A stretch of DNA of 64,000 nt from Adhaeribacter arboris (GTDB taxonomy: Bacteria; Bacteroidota; Bacteroidia; Cytophagales; Hymenobacteraceae): positions 6,974,676-7,038,675 of the forward strand of contig NZ_PYFT01000001.1 of the NCBI RefSeq assembly GCF_003023845.1, in the 5' to 3' direction. Positions 1 to 10,400 of the stretch are shown here, in pieces (positions within the stretch are counted from its first letter, which is position 1; every line of letters begins with the position of its first letter). The position numbers and the translations under genes are program-made. The notes below the pieces were generated by a model. That model searched no databases. It worked only from the letters and a program-made list of their open reading frames with translations, and was not told where the DNA came from.

Positions 1-1
1 A

Positions 2-919
2 GGCGGCGTTTTTCGGGAGGCGGCATTATTAGCGGCCAAGTACGGCGAAGAGCGCGTTTTTAATACGCCCATTCAGGAGGCTTATATTATTGGTTCCACG
101 GCCGGCATGGCAGCGGTAGGAGCAAAGCCCATCGTTGAAATTCAATTTGCCGATTATATGTGGCCCGGTTTAAACCAACTGGTCGAAGAACTTTCTAAAT
201 CCTGTTACCTTACCCAAGGAAAATTTCCGGTACAATGTCTCATTCGAGTTCCCATTGGAGCATATGGGGGAGGAGGACCTTACCATTCGGGCAGCATAGA
301 ATCGACCTTGCTTACCATCCGGGGCATAAAGGTAGTATATCCCTCCAACGCGGCCGATATGAAAGGATTAATGAAAGCAGCTTTTCTGGACCCGAATCCG
401 GTAGTATTTCTCGAGCACAAAGGATTGTATTGGTCGAAGCTGCCGGGTACCGAAGAAGCTAAAACCTACGAGCCGGATGCAAATTACGTACTGCCCTTAG
501 GTCAGCCTTGTCAGGTTTTACAAGCCGGCGTAAATAAAATAAAACAGGGCGAAAGTTTGGTTTTGATTACTTATGGTATGGGCGTTTACTGGGCCAAGCA
601 AGCCGCCAAACATTTTAAAGAACAAGTAGAAATCATTGATTTGCGTACTTTATACCCTCTAAACGAAGAATTCTTAGAGACGGTAATTAAACAACACGGA
701 AAGGCTTTACTGCTTACCGAAGAACCTTTACTGAATTCTTTTATAGAATCCTTGGCGGGTCGTTTAGCGCAACGTTGTTTTCGCTATTTAGATGCCCCCC
801 TATTTACCTTAGGCGCGGAGAATGTACCGGCCGTACCTTTAAATGTTAACCTGGAAAATAGAATGTTACCTAATGCAGAGAAGGTAGCCGCAGCCATAAA
901 CCGCCTGCTGCATTATTAA
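2..919 (+). CDS. Thiamine-dependent 2-oxoacid dehydrogenase E1, beta part (5' truncated by window edge)
   Basis: This is the beta (pyrimidine-binding plus C-terminal transketolase) part of an E1 2-oxoacid dehydrogenase, of the pyruvate or branched-chain 2-oxoacid type. It uses thiamine diphosphate to decarboxylate a 2-oxoacid and pass the acyl group to lipoyl-E2. The reading frame is open from base 2, so the start lies outside the window; an internal ATG at 107 is not the true start because family sequence (NTPIQEAYIIGSTAGM) lies before it. Visible family features are EIQFADYMWPG, IGAYGGGGPYHSGS and a C-terminal LITYGMGVYWA region. In Bacteroidota the alpha and beta parts are often fused into one chain of about 660-800 residues; whether that holds here cannot be seen. 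Substrate preference is not decidable from this fragment. Confidence 0.9.
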   Translation, partial: GGVFREAALLAAKYGEERVFNTPIQEAYIIGSTAGMAAVGAKPIVEIQFADYMWPGLNQLVEELSKSCYLTQGKFPVQCLIRVPIGAYGGGGPYHSGSIESTLLTIRGIKVVYPSNAADMKGLMKAAFLDPNPVVFLEHKGLYWSKLPGTEEAKTYEPDANYVLPLGQPCQVLQAGVNKIKQGESLVLITYGMGVYWAKQAAKHFKEQVEIIDLRTLYPLNEEFLETVIKQHGKALLLTEEPLLNSFIESLAGRLAQRCFRYLDAPLFTLGAENVPAVPLNVNLENRMLPNAEKVAAAINRLLHY

Positions 920-1090
920 TCAAGCTTTTTTGTTGATGAATTAACATAAATTTAAATTTTGCACCACCATTTTTTAATTGATTTCCTGGAAAATATCTAA
1001 CCAAAATAAATATTTGCCTATTTAGCTATCAGGTGAACAGGATAATGAATACCCACTAGTAGGTACGAGTTAGTATAGCAATATCTAATA

Positions 1091-1344
1091 CCAAATTGAA
1101 ATAAATAAGACGTGTTAACTGGCTTAATTAGAATTGGTTAACTAAGAAAAAACAACACCCGTTTGGCTATGGAAGGCCTTCTAAGGTTCCGGTGTGTAGT
1201 ATTCCGACGAAGGAGGAAAGGAAGCTTAGATCCGCCCGAAAGAGCCAATCGAGGCCCGCCGGCCAGGAGGCAAACTCAGACTGTTCAAACCGCATCAGCG
1301 CCAATGCCTGGAGACGGGCACCGGCTCCCAAAACAAACAGATAA
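1091..1344 (+). repeat. Dispersed structured element, copy A (candidate RNA)
   Basis: This ~254-bp stretch is clearly homologous to 43691-43940. The core 1160-1275 is nearly identical, while the flanks diverge. It is GC-rich inside an AT-rich gap between two convergent genes. Possible stems: GTTTGGCT with AGCCAATC, TCTAAGGTTCC with GGAAGCTTAGA (one G-G mismatch), and a 3' hairpin GGAG-A-CGG / CCG-G-CTCC at 1310-1328. A 73-codon open frame starting at 1163 is not kept in the other copy because indels change the frame, so a coding role is unlikely. It could be a non-coding RNA gene, a transposon-derived RNA or a small mobile element. No transposase or terminal inverted repeat is visible beside it. 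Strand is assigned from the parallel orientation of the two copies and is arbitrary. Confidence 0.7.
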
Positions 1345-1403
1345 TATTACTTTTACTAAAACGTCTCAATTTATTATTACATAATTTGATTTTAGGGCAT
1401 ATA

Positions 1404-4400
1404 TCAATACTTCACCACCCGTTGAACACCATTAATGTGATGGCCTTTTACTTGAATGATGTAAGTTGCGCTCCGCAACTCGGTTAAATCTAAATCGAAA
1501 GTATTGTTGCCTACCACCGTAGTTGCGTTTTTAACTTGAATAACCTGCCCGGAAACATTGGTAATAATTAATTGTACTTTCTCCGCTACCAAAGCCGACA
1601 CTTCTAAAGTTAAATTACCTGCTGTTGGGTTCGGGAAGGTCCGGAATGGCGAATTGTTATTGCCTTCGCGTGTAACCGCAATTACTTGGCTGGTTCGGCT
1701 ATTACCGTTGGCATCTACCATTTTTAACCGGTAGTAACTAGTGCCGTTTAAAGGATTTTTATCGGGGAAAGCATAGGTGCTTAATTGCTGCGTAGTGCCC
1801 GCACCTTTAACTTTACCAATCGCTTCGAAAGTAATGCCGTTGCGGCTTCTTTCTACGATAAAGTATTCATTTTTCACTTCCGAAGCCGTTTCCCAGTTAA
1901 GCCGCACTTCGTATTTTTCGGGTCGTGCCGCAAACGCAAGCAATTCTACGGGTAAAGGTACTAAAATAGCGTTTTGGCGGAAGGCGTAATTAACAGTAGG
2001 CTCCGTTCCGAAAGTGGTAAAGTCAAATAAATCTACCCAGCCGTCGTTATCCGAATCGTGGTAATAGCTTAAACCGTATTCTAAATAATTTAACCGCCCA
2101 TCTTCATCATCGTCTTCCAGCCAGTCCGGAATTTTATCATTATCCGCATCAGCTAAATTATTGTAATAACCAGCTGCCGCCGCATTGCCGGCTGCCTGAG
2201 CATTAACTTTAAACTGGTCGGCCAGATTCTTTAATTCTGTCAGAGAGTAACCGGCTGTCTGCGCCGGGGTAGAATTATCGTATGCTTCAATGGCATCCCC
2301 ATAAGCATCATCATCGCTGTTTTGGTCTAAATAATCCGGGTAAGAATCTACATCGGTATTCACGGGGTACAAGGCGGAGCCCGCCGTGGAGCAACCACAG
2401 GTTACGTCATAATTATCGTCAATGCCATCTTTATCGGTATCTGTACCTTTCGGAATAATCAAAGGATTACCGGGTGTAGCCTGGGCCTCCAGGTAATCCC
2501 GCAATCCATCGTTATCGGAATCAATATCTAAGAAGTTGTATAATCCATCGCCGTCAAAATCGTTCAAACTGCCCGGAGTAGTAGTGGTAGAGCTGCTTGG
2601 GATACCATTCGTGCCTACCGGACTAGTTAACCGGCCGGTGTTAGCGCTATAGTTTGTGGTAGGGAATAATCCAAAGGGAGCTTGTTCTACTACATCCGTA
2701 ATGCCATCTCCGTCCGAATCTAAATCAAAAGCGTTAATAATACCGTCCCCATCTTTATCGAATATTCTGTTAACGCCGGTTACATTATTATAATTGCCAC
2801 TCGGGTAACTCGGGTCACGATAGTTGGGAATGCTATTGTTATCGTCATCCGCCGAAGGATTTAAGCCGTTGGATTCCAAAGTATCTGGTATACCATCGTT
2901 ATCATCATCCAGGTCATTGATATCGGCTACACCATCCGCATCCTGGTCTTCCGCTTTAATAGGAATGGTAAATACCGCCGGCGAGGCATCATCCGCATTT
3001 TCATTATCTCTTACAATGTATTTAAAAGTAACATTACCCGCATTATTGAAAGCCGGATCAAATTTAATCTGATTTTTATTCGTGGACCAGGTGTAGTTTG
3101 TAGTAGTATTTGCCGGCGTATTGTTAACGTACAAAATTCCCTGCGCGGCGCTCGGCAAGGCACTAAACCGGAAGGTATTAATGGAAATATCGTCGGTGCC
3201 GTTTAATACATCCAGTAAAGTTACTCCGGCGGTATTAGCTAAAATTACACTGTTGGTTTGATCTATAGCAACTGGTTCGCCGTTTATTGGAATAGTAAAA
3301 TTTGCCGTATTGCTGGTTGCTCCGGAATTGTCTTTCACAGAATACTGGATAACGATATCCGCCAAATTATTTATCACCGGATCAAAGGTAACAGTTGGGA
3401 AAACACTAGCGGTATAGTCTGAATTTGCAATTGCCAAAACACCATTAACCCGAAGAGTGCCCTGGGTAGTAGGATCAGGAACATTATTAAATCGGAAGGA
3501 AGTAATTGTACCATCTGCATCCGTAACCGTTGGTATTCCTAATAAGGTAGCATTAGCTGTATTCAATAAGGTAGCATTCGTATAGTTAGCTACTACGGGA
3601 GCATCATTTACTGGGGTTACGTTAATAATGAATGTTCTGCCGGTAATAGTACCACCCGCATTATCGGTAACAGAAAAACCAAAGTTCCCGGTAAGGGTTT
3701 CTGAACCATTATGCGTATACTTGATAAAACCACTATTAATATCGGCTTGCGTGAAAGTAGTATTTAAGCCTCGGGCTTCTCCGGCATCCACGATGTTATT
3801 ATTGTTGAAATCGCGGAACAAGGTACCGTTTAAAGCCGCAGTAGTTACGGTATACGTAATCGCCGTTGGGGCTTGCTCGGCATCGGTATATTGTAAGAGC
3901 GTATTGGTAATGGTACCTGTAGCGGCCTCGTTAACGGTTAAAGGAGAATTCACAACTTGTACCGGAAGGTCATTAACCGGAGTAACCGTTATATTGTATA
4001 ACTGATTATTTACTATTCCACCGGCGCCGTCCGAAACCGAGAAGTTAAATTTATCCGAAGTAGTTTCCGAACCATTATGCGCATAACGGACGCGACTGTT
4101 ATTAATATCATCCTGCGTGAAAGTACCATTTAAAGCTACTGTTTCACCGGCATCAATTGTGTTATTCCCATTAACATCCCGGAACAAGGTGCCATTTAAA
4201 ACCGCAGTAGTAACCGTGTAGATAACCGCCGCCGGTGCCTGCTCCGCATCCGTGAACTGCAACAGAGTGGTAGCTATAGTACCGGTAGTACCTTCGTTTA
4301 CGGTTAAGGGGGAGTTATTTACCAGTACAGGGGGTTCGTTGGCGTTAGTAACATCTACGGTAAGGGCTTGCTCGTCGAACAAAGCGCCAGTACCATTATC

Positions 4401-7400
4401 CGTAGCCCGAACGGTTACCAGGTAAGAATTATTGCCATCTACATCGGTGGGTAATTCAAAGTTAGGAGCCGTAACAAAGGCTAAAACTCCGGTCGTCTGA
4501 TTTATCGTGAATTTGCCGGCATCCGTTCCTCCCGCAATGGAGTAAGTAAGGGTAGTATTAGCATCTGCATCGGTGGCTATAACGGTAGTTACGGTGGTAG
4601 TATTTTCGGCTACCGCAATGGAAGCCGTAACTCCGCCACCATTAGAGGTAATAACTGGGGGCTCGTTTACGTTGATTACGTTAATGGTAAATACTTGACT
4701 GGCAGTTAAATTACCATCGGAGACCTGTATAGTAATAGTATGAGAAGTAGTTTGTTCAAAATTTAGTAAAGTTCCATTTGCCACAGTTATCACACCAGAA
4801 GTAGCATTAATGGCAAAGCGGCCGCCGGCATCATTCGTTAGAGTGTAAGTAAGCGCCGTGCCGGCATCCGGATCAGTAGCTTGAGCCGTAATACCGACCA
4901 AAGTACCGTTAACGGCATTCTCAACAACGGTATTCGCGCTAACATCGTTGTCTGTTGGGGCAGTTGGCGGTTCGTTGGCGTTAGTAACATTTACGGTAAG
5001 GGCTTGCTCGTCGAACAAAGCGCCAGTACCATTATCCGTAGCCCGAACGGTTACCAGGTAAGAATTATTGCCATCTACATCGGTGGGTAATTCAAAGTTG
5101 GGAGCCGTAACAAAGGCTAAAGCTCCGGTCGTTTGGTTAATCGTAAACTTAGCGGCATCCGTTCCTCCCACAATGGAGTACGTAATTGCGTTAGCGTCCT
5201 CATCTGCCGTTACAAGGGTGGTTACCGCGGTGGTATTCTCCGCCACCGAAATTACAGCGTTAGCACCTCCGCCATTAGAGGTAATAACGGGTGCCTCATT
5301 TACATTGGTAATGGTAACCGTTAGGGCTTGCTCATCATACAATGGACCAGGATCCAGGCCGTTATCAGTGGCTCTTACCGTTACCTCATACGTATTATTA
5401 CCATCCAAATCGGAAGGATTTTCAAAGTTAGGAGCAGTAATAAAAGTTAACACACCGGTATTTTGATCAATGCTGAATTTTGCCTGATCGGCTCCGCCAC
5501 TTATACTATATTGTATCACCGTGTTTGCGTTAGGGTCGGTAGTTTCAACGGTAGTAACATTCAAAGTATTTTCTGCAATGGAGATAGCGGCTGTAGCTCC
5601 TCCACCATTGGAAGTTATAACCGGAAATTCGTTTACATCGGTAACGGTAATGGTATAAGTTGCCGGAGTATTATCTTCCTGGCTGGTATTATCAATAGCG
5701 GTATAATTAAAAGTTACGGTACCGATATAAGTAACTTCCGGGTCGAATGTAAGCTGGGTGGCTTCGGTGGTATTGTAAATGGTGGAGGTGGATGTTACGG
5801 CTACATTGTTTACATACAGTACTCCCTGAGCAGAAGTAGGTAAAGAGGTAAAACGGAAACCGATAATTGTGCCATCCGTGCCGTCGTTACCGGTTAGATT
5901 AGGGATGCTAGTAGCGGCGGCGGTGCGGGGTATAGAAGCGGTTTTATTATCGGTATTGGGTCGATTATTGGTAACAGTTATCGTGTAAGTTGCTGGAGAA
6001 TTATCTTCTGCCCCTAAGTTATCAACGGCAGTATACCTGGCCGTAATAACACCCGCAAAATCTGGGTTAGGATCAAAAGTGATTTGTCCGGCTTCGGTGG
6101 TATTGTAGATAGTGGTGGTGTTAGCTTCCAGCCCGTTTACGTATAAAATGCCTTGAGCCGCGGTTGGTAAAACGGTAAACCGGAAACCTTCTACAGTCCC
6201 TCCGTTATCCGTTCCTGCTAAGGCAGGGGTAGCCGTAGCGGGAGCCGTGTGCGACATGGTAACGGCTCTATTATTACTAACCGGCAAATTATTTGTAGAA
6301 TTTATTGTATAGGTCGCCGGCGTTTGATCTTCTTCGTTGGTGTTATCTACAGCGGCATAGGTGAGCACTATTTGGCCAATAAAAGAAATATCCGGATCGA
6401 AGGTAATTTGTGTTGCATCGGTTGTATTATATAGTTGATTCACTACTGCCGGAACTCCGTTTACGTACAAAATACCTTGACTAGGAGCAGGGATAGATTT
6501 TAAGCGATAGCCGATAATGGTAGCATTCCCATCAGCATCGGTACCGGAAAAAGTGGATGCCGCAGTTGCGCCGGCCGTGTGAGGTACGTTGAACGTTTTA
6601 TTTGTAGTATTAGGCCGGCTATTCGTAACGGTGATGGTGTAAGCAGCCGGCGTAGGATCTTCGGCGCCGGAACCATCCACAGCCGCGTAGGTAAAATTGA
6701 TTACCCCGGCAAAGGTAGGATCCGGATCAAACGTTAATTGGGTGGCTTCGGTAGAGTTATAAGTGGTAGCGGTGTTCGCTTCTATTCCATTCACGTATAA
6801 AATTCCTTGCGCCGCTGTAGGCAAAGACTTAAATTGGAAGCCGCTTACCGGCCCACTCGCTCCGTCTCTACCACTTAAACTATTTATTGCCGTGGCGGCT
6901 GCCGTGTGCGACATAGACGCTGTCTTAGGATCGGTATCGGGCGTGGCATTAGTTACCGCAATAGTAAATATTTGAGTAGCTGATAATCCTCCCGTAGCGG
7001 CATCGATGGCCTGTACTGTAATGGTATGTGACGTTGCTGTTTCAAAATCGAGCAAAGTACCGTTAAGTACCGTAACTACTCCGGTTGAGGAATTAATAGC
7101 AAACCGGCCGCCGGCGTTGTCGGTTAAGGAGTAAATTATGGTTGCTCCTTCCGGATCTGTAGCTTTAGCGGTAACTCCTACGGTACTTCCATTAGCAGCG
7201 CTTTCAGCAATCGTATTAATGGCGGCATTATTATCTATAAAAGCAATAGGCGCTTCGTTTACGTTGGTAACGGCAATGGTAAAGGTTTGGCTTGAGGATA
7301 ATCCGTTTACTGCATCAATGGCTTGGATGGTAATGGTATGCGAGGTTGTCGTTTCGAAATCGAGCAAAGTACTGTTAAGTACCGTAACTACTCCGGTAGC

Positions 7401-10400
7401 GGCATCAATCGTAAATCGCCCACCGGCGTTATCCGTCAAGGAGTAAATTATAGTTGCTCCTTCCGGATCGGCAGAGAAGCCGGTAATACCCACAGCTGTA
7501 CCATTAGCTGCATTTTCGGCCACGGTGTTGGCGGCAGCATTGTTGTCAACGGGAGTGGAAGGAGGTTCGTTTGCGTTGGTTACAGTTACGGCAATTGCTT
7601 GTTCATCAAACAAAGTCCCCGTACCATTATCCGTTGCTCTGACAATGACATCATAAATATTATTAGCTCCTACATCGGTGGGTAATTCAAAATTAGGGGC
7701 CGTTAAGAAGGTTAAAGCTCCCGTGCTGGTATTGATTTGAAACTTAGCGGCATCCGCTCCGCCGTTAATGCTGTAGGTAATTGTGTTGGCATCCGCATCG
7801 GTAGCCGTAACGGTAGTAACTACCGTGGTATTTTCCGCCACGGAAATGGCGGCCGTAGCTCCGCTGCCGTTGGAAGTAATTACCGGGGCATCGTTAGCAT
7901 TGTTCAGGTTGATAGTAAAAGTTTGGGTAGCAGTTAAAGCACCATCAGAAACCTGAACAATAATCGTGTGCGAGGAATTAGTTTCGTAATCGAGTAAGCT
8001 GCCATTTGCAACTCTTACCACGCCGGTAGCCGGGTCAATGGCAAAGCGGCCACCGGCATTATCCGCTAAAGAATAAGTAAGTGTGGTGCTTGCATCCGGA
8101 TCAGTTGATAAAGCGGTAATACCTACCAATGTGTTATTAACTGCATTCTCCGCTACTGTATTCGCTGCAGGATTGTTGTCCGCCGGAGTGGTAGGTGGTT
8201 CGTTTACGTTGGTAACGGCAATGGTAAAGGTTTGGATAGAAGTTTGGGCTCCGGTAGCGGCATCGGCTGCTTGCACAATAATGTTGTGGGAAGTAGCTGC
8301 TTCGTAATTAAGCAAGGTTCCATTAGCCACCGTCACCACCCCGGTAGAAGCATTAATGGCAAAACGACCACCAGCATTGTCCGTTAGAGAATAAATAATA
8401 GTAGCTCCTTCCGGATCGGTAGAATTGGCAGTAATGCCTACTGCCGTACCATTAACTGCATTTTCGGCAATCGTATTGGGTGCAACCACATTGTCCACCG
8501 GGGTAGAAGGTGGTTCGTTCGTGTTGGTTATGGTTACGGCCAAGGCCTGCTCATCCAATAAGGTTCCCGTGCCATTATCCGTTGCTCTAACAATGACGTC
8601 GTAGATGTTGTTGCCTCCCGCGTCGGTAGGTACTTCAAAGTTAGGGGCCGTTAAAAAAGTTAAAGCTCCGGTGCTAGTGTTGATTTGAAACTTAGCCGCG
8701 TCCGCTCCCCCGTTAATGCTGTAAGAGATCGCATTATTTTCAGGATCAGTGGCTATCACCGTTGTAACAGCCGTAGTATTTTCTGCTATTGAAATGGCGG
8801 CACTCGTTCCACCTGAATTAGAAGTAATAACGGGTGGTTGGTTAACCGGATTAAAGGTATACGTAATGGTATTATTGGCTTGATTTGTATCGTACTCATA
8901 ACTGTTAATAGTAGCCGTATTCGTGTAAAAATTAGCCGCATTAGCCGTGTTGGCTAGTATAGTGGCGGTAATGGTGAGCGTAGCCGTACCGGTGGTAGCG
9001 GCAAGCCCACCTACATTCCAGCTGCCGGTTGCAACGTTATAGTTAGGCGAATTACTGCTGATAGTGCCAAAACCGGCCGGTAGCAAATCCGATACTACTA
9101 CGTTGGTGGCGGCACTGGAGCCTATATTAGCGGCGGTTAAGGTAATGGTTATTTGTTGGCCAACATAGTAAGGGCCGGATGTAGGAGTTTGACTAATAGT
9201 AATATCTGTAGAACTAACAGGTAGGTTGGTGGCGGAGATGTTAGTGGTTTGACCGGTAGCCCCCGAAGTGGCCCCATTTGCCGGAAATTCCGTTAAGGAA
9301 GGAGAGTTGGTGGTGCCATTTGATGCGCCTAAAACAGAAAAACTCGTAGCTCCCCCGGAATAAGCAATGTATCCGGCCCCGCCGCCGCCGCCCGGTCCCT
9401 CTGCTTCAGCGGTCGCTATCAGTTGATTTCCCCCGTTTCCCCCATTAGCTGCTAAACTTACGGTGCTATGGCTATTTGTTTTCACCACTATTGTTCCACC
9501 GCCCCCACCACCGCCCGGTGCATCGTTGCCCCCTGCTGATGTATTTGCCGCACTGTTACCGTTAGCTATAATAGAACCACTACCCGTTACCGTATTAGAT
9601 AGTAATATAACCAAACCACCGCCATTGGCTCCGGAAGTACCTGTATTATTGTTGCTGTCTCCGGCCCCGCCGCCACCGCCCATAAATACCCGGTTTTGGG
9701 GCAAATTATCCGTTGTGTTAAACGGACGACCCCCCAAACCGCCTCTTTCCTGGCGGTTATCGCCCCCCCAGGCGGTATTTCCCGGGCCACTAACCAATGC
9801 ATTGGCATCGTTGGCCGAATAATTATAACCCCCTCGTCCTCCGCCGGAGTTATTGGTTCTAACGTTCCCATTGGCCGCATACCCGGGGTCCAGGACCCAG
9901 GCATTTGTTCCGGTACAAGCAGTACACATAATTCCCTGGCCATTCCAAATAGCACCATTATTAGCATTTGCGCCGCCACCGCCGCCGGAGTTGTGCGCGC
10001 CGCCGCCGCCGCCGCCATTGGCGGGAGCTCCCCGGCCAAAAATATTTCCACCCGGTAACGTTCCGGTAATAACCAGATTGCCGGTAGTAGTAGAACCAGT
10101 AAAGGTAGTAGATCCGGCAATACTTTCGCCTTTGGCCGCTCCGTTCGCATCGGTGGCATAGGCATAATTAGGCAAGGTGGTAGGGTTAATAGAAGCCTGT
10201 TCAACAGCTCCTCCCCGAAAACCCTGACCGGAAACATTAATGCTGCCGTTGATGGTAGATGTTCCGGTTACTTCGATAGCTACAATCCCGCCAATGGATC
10301 CGTTCCAGGGAGTGGCTACTATTGAAGTTCCTGCATTAACGGTTAAAGAAGAATAGCGCGGAATCCGGACTACTTGCGTACGCGCATTAGTAGTGCTGGT

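Noticed and set aside
1163..1384. 73-codon plus-strand frame over copy A of the dispersed element, rich in Arg and Pro
   Set aside because: The homologous element at 43691-43940 has indels that shift the frame, so no shared protein is encoded; structure is conserved instead.
3628..4005. Long plus-strand frames (also 5068-5466, 5463-5843, 7138-7446, 7323-7685) opposite the adhesin gene
   Set aside because: They are antisense shadows of Thr/Val/Asn-rich repeat DNA with no domain of their own.
9587..10237. 216-codon minus-strand frame inside the adhesin gene
   Set aside because: It overlaps the Gly-rich part of the adhesin in another frame of the same strand; GC-rich repeats keep it open by chance. 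The adhesin has a signal peptide and full domain order.
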